Shown piece by piece: positions 33,356 to 41,060 of a stretch of 64,000 nucleotides of DNA. Positions within the stretch are counted from its first letter, which is position 1; each line of letters starts with the position of its first letter. Origin of the DNA: Streptomyces roseicoloratus (GTDB taxonomy: Bacteria; Actinomycetota; Actinomycetes; Streptomycetales; Streptomycetaceae). Both the position numbers and the translations under genes were made by a program. The DNA lies in NCBI RefSeq assembly GCF_004117935.1, contig NZ_SDOY01000092.1, positions 22,775 through 86,774 of the forward strand, in the 5' to 3' direction. Under the pieces are notes generated by a model, which saw nothing but the letters and a program-made list of their open reading frames with translations, was not told where the DNA came from and did no database searches.

Positions 33356-33919
33356 GTGATCAGCGAGCCCAGCAGGTACTGCACGGTGGAGCTCCAAGCC
33401 CTGCCGTCGCGGATCGGTCAGGTCCGCAGAATCGTTTCGGCGCATCTGCGCCACTGGCAGCTCGACGCTTTGATCGACCATGCCACGCTCGGTGTCACCG
33501 AGCTCCTGACCAACGTCCACCAGCACGCCCAGCCGGACAAGGCGTGCACCGTCGAGGTCGAGCTGCTGCTCGACCGCCTCACCGTCTCCGTCCGCGACAA
33601 CGATCCACGCATACCGGATCTGGTGACCGAACGCCCGGACCCGACCGACGAGTTCGCCACGTCGGGGCGCGGCCTCGCCATCATCGACGCGATGAGCGAG
33701 AGCTGGGGCGTCCGCCCGCACGGCGACGCCGGCAAGGTCGTCTGGTTCACCCTCCAGGCGCCCGCTCCCTCCGTCGACCCGGCCCCGCGCGCCCGGGTCG
33801 TCCACGGCGCGACGACCGTCGGCCCGTTCGCCGACCTCCCCATGGAGACGATTCCGTTCGGTCTGCCGAACGAGCCGGTGCGCACACCGGCGACGGCCCG
33901 CCCGGCGCTGACGAGCTGA
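33356..33919 (+). CDS. RsbW-like anti-sigma factor/ATP-binding protein
   Basis: The 187-residue protein has a single HATPase_c_2 domain: LPSRIGQVRRIVSAHLRHW, the N box VTELLTNVHQHA, the G1 motif VSVRDNDPRIPD and G2 TSGRGLAIIDAMSE. These are the features of the RsbW/SpoIIAB serine kinases that bind sigma factors or phosphorylate anti-anti-sigma factors. Streptomyces has dozens, usually regulated by an unlinked STAS protein; none is adjacent. The Pro/Ala-rich tail (about residues 140-187) is probably disordered. Start is GTG with GGGGAG upstream. Confidence 0.87.
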   Translation: MISEPSRYCTVELQALPSRIGQVRRIVSAHLRHWQLDALIDHATLGVTELLTNVHQHAQPDKACTVEVELLLDRLTVSVRDNDPRIPDLVTERPDPTDEFATSGRGLAIIDAMSESWGVRPHGDAGKVVWFTLQAPAPSVDPAPRARVVHGATTVGPFADLPMETIPFGLPNEPVRTPATARPALTS

Positions 33920-33932
33920 CCCTCCGAAGCCC

Positions 33933-34043
33933 CGAAGTCCGGGCGCCCCGAAGTCCGGGCGCCCGGAAGCCCCGGCGCTCGGAAGCCCCGGCGCTCGGAA
34001 GCCCCGGCGCTCGGAAGCTTCGGGAGCCCGGGAGCTCCGGAGC
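33933..34043. repeat. 16-bp tandem minisatellite
   Basis: About seven 16-bp units run from 33933. Two are CGAAGTCCGGGCGCCC, then three identical CGGAAGCCCCGGCGCT (33964-34011), then two diverged ones. The array starts 13 bases after the anti-sigma-type stop codon. Confidence 0.9.
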
Positions 34044-34121
34044 AGCCCCGGCCTGGCGAGCCCCCGCGGCTCCGCCCGTGGATGGTGCCCCCTCCGTGTC
34101 GCCGACCCGGAGGGGGCGCAC

Positions 34122-34436
34122 TCAGGACCGCCGCCCCTTGTCGTCACCGCGTCGGCCGAACTGCTCCTCCAGTACGGTGAGTCGGCGCCAGTACTCGTCC
34201 TCGTCGATCTCGCCGGCCGCGAAGCGGTGGCCGAGCAGGGCGATCGGCGAACGCTCGTCGGCATCACCGGCGGACGGGCCGGGGCCGCCGAAGAAGCCCG
34301 GGCCGGAGCCGGGGCCGCGGTGGCGGCGCCATCCGGAGCGGCGCAGGACGGTGATCACGGTGACGATCACGGCCGCCCAGACGAGCGGGAAGAAGAGGAC
34401 CCAGGGGCCTGGGCCCGCGTGGGCGAGAGTGTTCAT
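34122..34436 (-). CDS. SHOCT domain membrane protein
   Basis: The 104-residue protein has one N-terminal membrane helix (WVLFFPLVWAAVIVTVITVL), a Gly/Pro-rich linker and a C-terminal SHOCT motif (IALLGHRFAAGEIDEDEYWRRL). SHOCT proteins are small oligomerising membrane-attached proteins with no defined biochemical function. The gene lies between two minisatellite arrays. Confidence 0.88.
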   Translation of the reverse strand: MNTLAHAGPGPWVLFFPLVWAAVIVTVITVLRRSGWRRHRGPGSGPGFFGGPGPSAGDADERSPIALLGHRFAAGEIDEDEYWRRLTVLEEQFGRRGDDKGRRS

Positions 34437-34494
34437 CGTCGTTCAGCTCCTCGTGCGTTCGTACCTTCGCGAGTTCGCGTCTTCCGCATGCGTT

Positions 34495-34587
34495 CGTTCT
34501 CCTTCGCGCGGCCGTTCTCCTTCGCGCGTCCGGTCCTCCTTCCTGCGTCCGTGTCTCCTTCGCGCGTCCGTGCCTCCTTCGTGCGTC
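34495..34587. repeat. 18-19-bp tandem minisatellite
   Basis: Five units run head to tail: two of 18 bp (CGTTCTCCTTCGCGCGGC type) and three of 19 bp (CGTGTCTCCTTCGCGCGTC type). They lie upstream of the SHOCT gene, in its probable 5' region. Confidence 0.88.
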
Positions 34588-34696
34588 CCGATGCTTCGAG
34601 ACTCGCTCCACGGGGGCCTCCGCGGCGTCGTACGGCCGACGGCTTCGCGCGTACGACGGCGGGAGTACGAGGAGCCCCGGCGACTGCTCCTGGATT

Positions 34697-34718
34697 CTGT
34701 ACCTACTGGTATGTACAG
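34697..34718. promoter_or_regulatory. TetR operator upstream of TetR-DUF4865 operon
   Basis: CTGTAC-N10-GTACAG is a perfect 6-bp inverted repeat, and the centre continues the symmetry (TAC..GTA), so 18 of 22 positions are palindromic. It ends seven bases before the TetR start codon, an ideal place for autorepression. Confidence 0.75.
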
Positions 34719-34725
34719 TGACGGC

Positions 34726-35334
34726 ATGACGACGCGAACGAGCACGAGCGCCGCCGCGGGCACCACGGCGAGTGCCTCCGAACGCCTCGTCGAGGCCACG
34801 CGTGAGCTGCTGTGGGAGCGCGGCTACGTCGGCACCAGCCCCAAGGCCATCCAGCAGGCGGCCGGGGCCGGTCAGGGCAGCATGTACCACCACTTCACCG
34901 GCAAGCCCGACCTGGCCCTCGCCGCGATCCGGCGCACGGCGGACGAGTTGCGCGCCGGCGCCGAGCGCGTGCTCGGCGGGCCGGGCTCGGCGTACGCCCG
35001 GATCGAGGCGTACCTGCTGCGCGAGCGTGACGTGCTGCGGGGCTGCCCGGTGGGGCGGCTGACGATGGATCCCGACGTGGTCGTGAGCGACGAGCTGCGC
35101 GCACCGGTGGACGAGACGCTGCACTGGCTGCGCGGCCGGCTCGCCGGGATCGTCCAGGAGGGTCTGGACGACGGGGAGTTCGAGGGCCCGATGAGCGCCG
35201 AGGAGATCGCGTCGACGGTCGTCGCGACCGTCCAGGGCGGCTACGTCCTGGCCCGCGCCTCCGGCTCTCCCGCCTCCTTCGACACCGCCGTACGCGGTCT
35301 GCTCGCGCTGCTGTCCGCCCGTACCCGTCACTGA
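34726..35334 (+). CDS. TetR-family transcriptional regulator
   Basis: The 202-residue protein has a TetR helix-turn-helix (about residues 18-62): RLVEATRELLWERGYVGTSP, AIQQAAGAGQGSMYHHFTGK and DLALAAIRR. The C-terminal ligand-binding domain contains LLRERDVLRGCPVGRL, typical of the YcdC/LfrR-like TetR_C group. I start at ATG 34726; an in-frame ATG at 34711 lies inside the operator. The next gene (DUF4865) begins 17 bases after its stop, so the pair is probably one autoregulated operon. Confidence 0.92.
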   Translation: MTTRTSTSAAAGTTASASERLVEATRELLWERGYVGTSPKAIQQAAGAGQGSMYHHFTGKPDLALAAIRRTADELRAGAERVLGGPGSAYARIEAYLLRERDVLRGCPVGRLTMDPDVVVSDELRAPVDETLHWLRGRLAGIVQEGLDDGEFEGPMSAEEIASTVVATVQGGYVLARASGSPASFDTAVRGLLALLSARTRH

Positions 35335-35351
35335 TCCCGAGGAGTCGGACC

Positions 35352-35969
35352 GTGCACGCCATGCAGTACGACATCACCCTGCCCGCGGACTACGACATGG
35401 CGATCATCCGCAAGCGGGTCGCGACCCGGGGGCACCTCCTGGACGACTTCCCCGGACTGGGCCTGAAGGCCTACCTGATGCGCGAACGGGAGGACGGCTC
35501 GCCGGTCGACCAGTACGCGCCGTTCTACCTGTGGGCCGAGCCGGCCGGCATGCATTCCTTCCTGTGGGGACCGGGCTTCCAGGGCATCGTGAACGACTTC
35601 GGACGGCCGGTGGTCCAGCACTGGACGGTGCTCGCGTACGACGAGGGCCCGGCGTCATCGGCGACGCCGCGCGGCGCGACGCGGCAGCGCCGCCCGCTTC
35701 CCGACGGCGTCCCGCCGGCCGAAGCGGTCACCGCCGAACTGACCCGCCACGCACGGGAGTCGGCGGCCGAGGGCGTGGTGGCGCGGGCGCTCGCCGTCGA
35801 CCCGCGGCACTGGGAGCTGCTGACGTTCACGCTGTGGGCCGACGCCGCTCCGGAGCTGCAGCCGGTGCGGGACGAGGACGTGGTGACCGCGGGGGCGGTC
35901 GATCGCTTCCAGGTGCTGCATCTGTCGGTGCCGGGGCGGCGGCACCTCCCGCACGGCCGGTCGTGGTGA
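35352..35969 (+). CDS. DUF4865 family protein
   Basis: The 205-residue protein matches DUF4865: MQYDITLPADYDMAIIRKRV at the start, LDDFPGLGLKAYLMRERE, YAPFYLWAEPAGMHSFLWG and GIVNDFGRPVVQHWTVL. Family members occur next to TetR regulators and putative monooxygenases; the fold resembles a dimeric alpha/beta-barrel but the activity is not known. GAGGAG seven bases before GTG 35352 favours that start over the ATG nine bases later. Confidence 0.85.
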   Translation: MHAMQYDITLPADYDMAIIRKRVATRGHLLDDFPGLGLKAYLMREREDGSPVDQYAPFYLWAEPAGMHSFLWGPGFQGIVNDFGRPVVQHWTVLAYDEGPASSATPRGATRQRRPLPDGVPPAEAVTAELTRHARESAAEGVVARALAVDPRHWELLTFTLWADAAPELQPVRDEDVVTAGAVDRFQVLHLSVPGRRHLPHGRSW

Positions 35970-35979
35970 ACCGGCTCCC

Positions 35980-36005
35980 CCCGGTCCGCCGGCCGCGGGA
36001 CCGGG
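35980..36005. terminator. Hairpin between converging DUF4865 and phosphotransferase genes
   Basis: CCCGGTCC and GGACCGGG form an 8-bp stem with a 10-base loop in the 73-base gap between two converging genes. A second overlapping GGCGGGC/GCCCGCC pairing is possible just downstream. Confidence 0.5.
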
Positions 36006-36042
36006 CGGGCTTCGGGCGGGATGCCCGCCGGGCAGACGGAGG

Positions 36043-36576
36043 TCAGCCGACGTGCGCGGCGACGGCCCGGGCGCAGTCGAGGGACTCGGTGTGGGAGGTG
36101 TCGACCTCCAGGTCGTAGGTCACGCCCCGGTGGACGATTCCCGCCTGCAGGGCGGCCATGCCGGGCGTGCGGTCGCCGCGGGCGGTCTCGCGGGCCGACG
36201 CGACCTCGACGTCGCAGCGGACGCCGACCCACAGCACGTCCAGGCCTCGGGTGGCGTGGCGCCAGCGCTCCTGGGAGGCGGGTCCGCCGAGGAAGACGTC
36301 GTCGACGACGATCCGGGCACCGGCCCGGACCATCGCCACGATGCCGTGCGTCCAGGCCTTCTCCAGGGTCCGGAACTCCGGACCCAGGTGTACCCCGCCG
36401 TCCTCGGTGAACGTGATGCCGCCCTCCGCGCCCTCCAGCTTCTCCGGGAGCGCGTCGACGAAGTCGTCCACGCTGAAGGCCAGCCAGTGTCCGGGGAGCA
36501 CGTCCTGGAGGCAGCGGGACATCCGGGACTTCCCGGAGCTCGAACCGCCGTTGAGGATGATCATCTGGGTCGTCAC
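36043..36576 (-). CDS. Chloramphenicol 3-O-phosphotransferase-like protein
   Basis: The 177-residue protein is almost the same length as the chloramphenicol phosphotransferase of S. venezuelae and follows it through the whole chain as I remember it. Shared parts are the P-loop GGSSSGKS (10-17), the catalytic Asp37 in [50 protein letters not shown] and ETARGDR. It should phosphorylate the C-3 hydroxyl of chloramphenicol or a similar molecule. No chloramphenicol biosynthesis genes are present. TAGGGT (36583-36588, minus strand) ends six bases before the GTG start, so the mRNA is probably leaderless. Confidence 0.87.
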   Translation of the reverse strand: MTTQMIILNGGSSSGKSRMSRCLQDVLPGHWLAFSVDDFVDALPEKLEGAEGGITFTEDGGVHLGPEFRTLEKAWTHGIVAMVRAGARIVVDDVFLGGPASQERWRHATRGLDVLWVGVRCDVEVASARETARGDRTPGMAALQAGIVHRGVTYDLEVDTSHTESLDCARAVAAHVG

Positions 36577-36618
36577 CGGCTCACCCTAGGGCTGCGGCAG
36601 GCGGACCGCAGCGGGTTT

Positions 36619-37503
36619 TCAGCCGACCGGCACCAGGGTGAGGTAGGCGATGCCGAGGACGGAACGGTAGCCGAGCCACTGTGTGCGCTGGCGGTCGACG
36701 CGGGCGCGGGTCTCCGCGGCGAGCGGGTGATCGGGGTGGGCGGCGAGCCAGACCTCGGTGGCGTGCCGGTAGCCGGACTCGAACTCCTCCCACTCCTCCG
36801 CGCTCGCCGTCTCGATCCAGGCCGGCCGGAAGCCCGCCTCGACGGCGAGGTCGACGAGGGCGTCCAGAGTGGGGTGGTCGCCCGCGTGGGCGCCGGGCCA
36901 CATCCGGGCAAGCTCCGCGTCGGTGGGCGTGTGCTGCCAGAAGCCCTCGCCGAGCACCACGCGGCCGCCCGGCCGTACCAGGCGGCGCAGTTCGCGCAGG
37001 ACGACGGCAGGGTCGTACGGCGACTCCGGGCCCGTCGGGCACAGCGCCTGGCCGGAGCCGAGGCACAGCACGAGGTCGGCGGGGCCCCGGGTGGTGCCGA
37101 GCGCGGACTCCTCGACGTACTCCACCCGGTCGGCCAGGCCGCGTTCCGCGGCGAGCCGGCGGCCGAGTTCGAGGTCGGCGGCGTTGATGTCGATGCCGGT
37201 GCCCTTCGCGCCGGGCACGGCGTCGAGCACGCGCAGCAGCAACTCGCCCCAGCCGCAGCCGACGTCGAGGACCGTGCCGGGTCCGGCGGCGGCGAGCCGG
37301 CCGATGAGGCGGGCGGCCCGGTCCTCGGAGAGCGGGCCGTGGAAGGTGAGACCGGCTCCCAGGTTCGGCGGCTGGCCGGCGTCTGCGGCGGGCGACGCGG
37401 CGGCTGAGCCGGGCGGGACGGCGGCGGAAGCCGACGGGGTGGTGGCGTGACCAGGGGTGCCCGCGGAAGCCGACGGGGTGACGGCGGAGCTGTTCTCGAT
37501 CAT
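36619..37503 (-). CDS. SAM-dependent methyltransferase
   Basis: The 294-residue protein starts with a low-complexity Ser/Ala/Pro stretch of about 50 residues (PSASAGTPG and a second SASA copy). A class I methyltransferase domain follows, with motif I TVLDVGCGWGELLLRVLD, motif II GIDINAADLELGRR and LVRPGGRVVLGEGFWQ. The substrate is unknown. It starts 11 bases after the stop of the ROK regulator on the same strand, so they are one operon. Confidence 0.87.
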   Translation of the reverse strand: MIENSSAVTPSASAGTPGHATTPSASAAVPPGSAAASPAADAGQPPNLGAGLTFHGPLSEDRAARLIGRLAAAGPGTVLDVGCGWGELLLRVLDAVPGAKGTGIDINAADLELGRRLAAERGLADRVEYVEESALGTTRGPADLVLCLGSGQALCPTGPESPYDPAVVLRELRRLVRPGGRVVLGEGFWQHTPTDAELARMWPGAHAGDHPTLDALVDLAVEAGFRPAWIETASAEEWEEFESGYRHATEVWLAAHPDHPLAAETRARVDRQRTQWLGYRSVLGIAYLTLVPVG

Positions 37504-37514
37504 GAGGCGGGACC

Positions 37515-38747
37515 TTAGCCGGTGCCGAGCGTGCCGCCCAGTGCTTTGAGCGGGTCGTCGAGGACCGGCTGCCAGGCGAGTTCGGCGGCGCCGACCAGGC
37601 TGTTGTGGTCGAGCGTGCAGGGCAGGATCGGCACGCCGCCGCTGCGGCCCCACAGGCTGCGGTCGGCGACGACGGCGCGGAGCCGTACCGGGTCGGCGTC
37701 GAGGAGTTCGCGGTGCAGGCCGCCGAGGATGATCCGGTCCGGGTTGAGGATGTTGACGAGGCCGGCGAGGCCGAGGCCGAGCCGGTCGATCAGCTCCTCG
37801 GTGGCGGCGCGCACCCCGGGATCGTCGCGGTGGTCGCGGAGCAGGTCGCGGGCCTGCTGGAGGAGGGAGACCTCGGGTCCCGGGTCGCGGCGCGCGACGG
37901 TGAGGAAGGCGAGCGGGTCGGTCTCGACGTCGAGGCAGCCGCGCGAGCCGCAGTGGCAGGGGCGGCCCTCGGGATTGACGGTGAGATGGCCGACCTCCAG
38001 GGCGAGGCCCGAACTCCCGCTGTGCAGACGGCCGTCGAGGACGAGCGCGCCGCCGACGCCGCGGTGTCCGGTGGCGACGCAGAGCAGGTGCTTGGCGCCG
38101 CGTCCGGCGCCGTGGCGGTGTTCGGCAAGGGCAGCGAGGTTCACGTCGTTGCCCGTGAAGGCGGGGCCCTCGATGCCGGCGGCACGGACCTGCTCGGCGA
38201 AGATCTCGCGGACCGGGGCGCCGGCGGGCCAGGCGAGGTGGAGCGGGTTGAGGGCGGTGCCCTCGGGCTCGGCGACGGCCGAGGGCGCGGCGAGCCCGGC
38301 GCCGACGCAGCGGCGTCCGCTGGCGCGGAGCAGCGCGGCGCCGGCCTCCACGACCTCTCCGAGCACCTGGGCCGGGTCCTCGGAGACCGTGACGCAGCCG
38401 GGGGCGGTGGCTTCGATGGTGCCGCCGAGGCCGACCAGGGCGGCACGGAAGCCGTCGGAGTGGACCTGCGCGGCGAGGGCGACGGGGCCCTTCTCGTCGA
38501 TCGCGAGCCGGTGCGAGGGGCGACCCTGGGAGCCGGCGGCGGCTCCGGGGTTGGAGTCGACGCGGATGAGGCCGAGGGCTTCGAGCTCGGCGGCGACCGC
38601 TCCGGCGGTGGCCCGGGTGACGCCGAGCTCCGCGGTGAGCACGGCGCGCGTGGGCGCCCGGCCCGTGTGCACGAGTTCGAGCGCGGGTCCGAGCGCGCTG
38701 CGCCCCCTGTCCAGCCGAGTCCGGGTCGTCGTCGCCTTGCCGTTCAT
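37515..38747 (-). CDS. ROK-family transcriptional regulator
   Basis: The 410-residue protein has an N-terminal winged helix-turn-helix (PTRAVLTAELGVTRATAGAV, AELEALGLI) and a ROK sugar-binding domain with a zinc site GRPCHCGSRGCLDVE. Regulators of this type bind DNA until a sugar is sensed; the N-terminal DNA-binding part distinguishes it from the ROK kinase later in the window. ATG 38747 is the start; upstream frame content comes from the 19-bp repeats. It is divergent from an MFS gene that has an AT-rich inverted repeat over its start codon, a possible target. Confidence 0.9.
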   Translation of the reverse strand: MNGKATTTRTRLDRGRSALGPALELVHTGRAPTRAVLTAELGVTRATAGAVAAELEALGLIRVDSNPGAAAGSQGRPSHRLAIDEKGPVALAAQVHSDGFRAALVGLGGTIEATAPGCVTVSEDPAQVLGEVVEAGAALLRASGRRCVGAGLAAPSAVAEPEGTALNPLHLAWPAGAPVREIFAEQVRAAGIEGPAFTGNDVNLAALAEHRHGAGRGAKHLLCVATGHRGVGGALVLDGRLHSGSSGLALEVGHLTVNPEGRPCHCGSRGCLDVETDPLAFLTVARRDPGPEVSLLQQARDLLRDHRDDPGVRAATEELIDRLGLGLAGLVNILNPDRIILGGLHRELLDADPVRLRAVVADRSLWGRSGGVPILPCTLDHNSLVGAAELAWQPVLDDPLKALGGTLGTG

Positions 38748-38840
38748 GAGCCCGAGTCTCCCATGATCGCCCGCCGCGGTCCGCCCGCCTCCCGTCTTCG
38801 GCCGGTTCTCCCCGGCCGGGGGCCGCCACCGGTGCCGCAC

Positions 38841-38946
38841 CGGAGCGCGGGAGCCGTACCGGAGCGCCGGTGCCGTACCGGAGCACGGGAGCCGCACCGG
38901 AGCGCGGGAGCCGTACCGGAGCGCGGGAGCCGTATCGGAGCGCGGA
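38841..38946. repeat. 19-bp tandem minisatellite between divergent genes
   Basis: Five complete units of CGGAGCGCGGGAGCCGTAC (38841-38935) and a partial sixth, most differing by one to three bases. They fill the space between the ROK regulator start and the MFS promoter. Confidence 0.92.
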
Positions 38947-38957
38947 GGGGGCACGAG

Positions 38958-38987
38958 TTGAATCCGCCGGGCGGAGGCCCCTATCCT
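38958..38987 (+). promoter_or_regulatory. Leaderless promoter of MFS exporter
   Basis: TTGAAT (38958-38963) and TATCCT (38982-38987) are 18 bases apart. TATCCT ends six bases before the GTG start, so transcription should begin at or next to the start codon. Confidence 0.65.
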
Positions 38988-38993
38988 GAGTTT

Positions 38994-40274
38994 GTGCCGC
39001 TACTAAACAAAGTACGGACGGCCGCATCGGGGGGATCCCGCGGAGACACCGCCTCCCTCTCCCTGACCCGCCTCCGCATCGCCCTGACCCTGTTCTTCGC
39101 GCTCGACGGATTCCTCTTCGCCGGCTGGGTGGTCCGGATCCCCGCCGTCAAGCAGCAGACCGGCGCGTCCGCCGGAGACCTCGGGCTCGCCCTCCTCGGC
39201 GTGTCCGCCGGAGCCGTCGTCACCATGACGCTGACCGGACGCCTGTGCCGCCGTTACGGCAGCCACGCCGTCACCGTCGCCACCGCCGTCCTGCTCTCCC
39301 TCTCCATCGCCCTGCCGCCGCTGACCCGCTCCCCGCTCGCCCTCGGGCTCGTGCTGCTGGTCTTCGGCGCGGGATACGGCGGGATCAACGTCGCCATGAA
39401 CAGCGCGGCCGTCGACCTCGTGGCCGCGCTCCGCAGGCCCGTCATGCCGAGCTTCCACGCCGCCTTCAGCCTCGGCGGCATGCTGGGCGCCGGACTCGGC
39501 GGACTCGTGGCCGGCGGCCTCTCCCCCACCGCGCACCTGCTCTGCCTCACGGCCGCCGGCCTCGTCCTGACGGCCGCCGCAGGCCCCGTACTCCTGCGGC
39601 ACCCCTCCCCCGCACCGCCGGAATCGCTCGCGGCAAGGGCGGCCGGGACGCCGTCCGGCGGGACCAGGGACCGGGGCATGAGGTCGGGTGCCGCGACGGC
39701 CGGGCACGCGCCGGCCGCGGACGCCTCCGGGGCTCGCGGGACCGTTCTGGTCTTCGGCGTGATCGCGCTGTGCACGGCGTACGGCGAAGGCGCGCTGGCC
39801 GACTGGGGCGCCCTGCACCTCGCGCAGGACCTGCACGCGCACCCGGGTGTGGCGGCCGCCGGCTACTCGCTCTTCGCCCTCACCATGACCGCGGGCCGGC
39901 TCTCCGGCACCGTCCTGCTCGAACGCCTCGGCCAGACCCGCACCCTGGTCGCGGGCGGGCTCACCGCCGCGGCGGGCATGCTGCTGGGCGCGCTCGCCCC
40001 GACCGTGTGGGCGGCCCTGCTCGGCTTCGCCGTCACCGGCCTCGGCCTCGCCAACATCTTCCCGGTCGCCGTGGCCCGCGCGGGCGCCGTCGCGGGACCG
40101 AGCGGCGTGGCCACCGCCTCCACGCTCGGCTACGGCGGCATGCTGCTCGGGCCGCCGTCGATCGGCTTCCTCGCCGACTGGTTCTCGCTGCCCGTCGCCC
40201 TCACCACCGTCGCCGTGCTCGCCGCCGGGGCCGCCGTGATGGGCGTCGCGACGCGCGGCAACAGGGCGACATAA
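38994..40274 (+). CDS. MFS transporter (FucP/YbjJ-like)
   Basis: This is a 426-residue permease with about twelve helices: LRIALTLFFALDGFLFAGWV, VVRIPAVKQQTG, MTLTGRLCRRYGSHAV, GINVAMNSAAVDLVAAL and MPSFHAAFSLGGMLGAG. The pattern fits the MFS subgroup of YbjJ/FucP-like sugar or drug permeases. A hydrophilic Ala/Gly loop sits in the middle as usual. GTG 38994 follows a -10 element directly. The next gene starts eight bases after its stop. The divergent ROK gene probably regulates it. Confidence 0.85.
   Translation: MPLLNKVRTAASGGSRGDTASLSLTRLRIALTLFFALDGFLFAGWVVRIPAVKQQTGASAGDLGLALLGVSAGAVVTMTLTGRLCRRYGSHAVTVATAVLLSLSIALPPLTRSPLALGLVLLVFGAGYGGINVAMNSAAVDLVAALRRPVMPSFHAAFSLGGMLGAGLGGLVAGGLSPTAHLLCLTAAGLVLTAAAGPVLLRHPSPAPPESLAARAAGTPSGGTRDRGMRSGAATAGHAPAADASGARGTVLVFGVIALCTAYGEGALADWGALHLAQDLHAHPGVAAAGYSLFALTMTAGRLSGTVLLERLGQTRTLVAGGLTAAAGMLLGALAPTVWAALLGFAVTGLGLANIFPVAVARAGAVAGPSGVATASTLGYGGMLLGPPSIGFLADWFSLPVALTTVAVLAAGAAVMGVATRGNRAT
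39001..39014. promoter_or_regulatory. AT-rich inverted repeat TACT-AAACAA-AGTA
   Basis: This 14-base AT-rich site lies within codons 3-7 of the MFS gene, standing out against the GC-rich surroundings. ROK regulators often bind AT-rich dyads, so it could be the operator of the divergent ROK gene. Confidence 0.4.
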
Positions 40275-40282
40275 TCCGGGAC

Positions 40283-41035
40283 ATGAACACGCTGAGCATC
40301 GACACGCACATCGACGCCCTCGACGCGGCGGGCAAGGCGCTCGTGGAGGCCGCCGCGGCGGCGGGTCCCGACGCCGAGGTCGCCACCTGCCCGGGCTGGC
40401 GAGTACGCGACCTGCTGCGGCACACGACGATGGTGCACCGCTGGGCCACCGCGTTCGTGGCCGAGGGCCTCACCTCGTACCGCCCGGACGGCGGCGAGAC
40501 CGACCTCGACGGCGAGGCGCTGCTCGCGTACGTCCGCGAGGGCCACGCCCGTCTCGTCGGGTCGCTCCGCGAAGCGCCCGCCGACCTGGAGTGCTGGACC
40601 TTCCTGCCCGCGCCGTCGCCGCTCGCCTTCTGGGCGCGGCGCCAGGCGCACGAGACGACCGTGCACCGGGCCGACGCCGAGTCGGCGCTCGCCGCCGGCC
40701 CCGGGCAGGTGGACCCGGCGCTCGCCGCCGACGGCGTGGACGAACTGCTGCGCGCCTTCCACGGGCGTGACCGCAGCCGGGTCCGCAGCGAACGGCCGCG
40801 CGTCCTGCGGGTCCGCGCCACGGACACCGGTGACGTGTGGACCGTACGGCTCTCCCCGGAGGCGCCGCGGACCACGCGCGACGCGGAGGGGGCGGCCGAC
40901 TGCGAGCTGAGCGGGCCCGCCGGCCTGCTCTACCTCACGCTGTGGAACCGGCTGCCGCAGGACGCCCTGACCGTGACGGGCGACGCCTCACTGGCCCGGC
41001 TGTGGCGGGAGAACTCGGCCGTCGCCTGGTCGTGA
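40283..41035 (+). CDS. Maleylpyruvate isomerase family mycothiol-dependent enzyme
   Basis: The 250-residue protein has the DinB-like N-terminal metal-binding bundle (VATCPGWRVRDLLRHTTMVH, WARRQAHETTVHRADAE) with conserved histidines, and a C-terminal sterol-carrier-like domain (LSGPAGLLYLTLWNRL). Members use mycothiol, the actinobacterial thiol, as cofactor in isomerisations or S-transfers, and many are uncharacterised. The ATG is eight bases after the MFS stop; CATAAT seven bases before the ATG may also give a separate leaderless transcript. Confidence 0.87.
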   Translation: MNTLSIDTHIDALDAAGKALVEAAAAAGPDAEVATCPGWRVRDLLRHTTMVHRWATAFVAEGLTSYRPDGGETDLDGEALLAYVREGHARLVGSLREAPADLECWTFLPAPSPLAFWARRQAHETTVHRADAESALAAGPGQVDPALAADGVDELLRAFHGRDRSRVRSERPRVLRVRATDTGDVWTVRLSPEAPRTTRDAEGAADCELSGPAGLLYLTLWNRLPQDALTVTGDASLARLWRENSAVAWS

Positions 41036-41060
41036 CGGTCCGCCCGCCACGCCGTCGGCG

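Noticed and set aside
33933..34043. Regular short repeats that might suggest a CRISPR array
   Set aside because: The units are directly adjacent with no spacers, and there are no cas genes.
38100..38747. Possible annotation of the ROK regulator as a sugar kinase
   Set aside because: It has an N-terminal winged helix-turn-helix absent from the kinase at 53098-54057.
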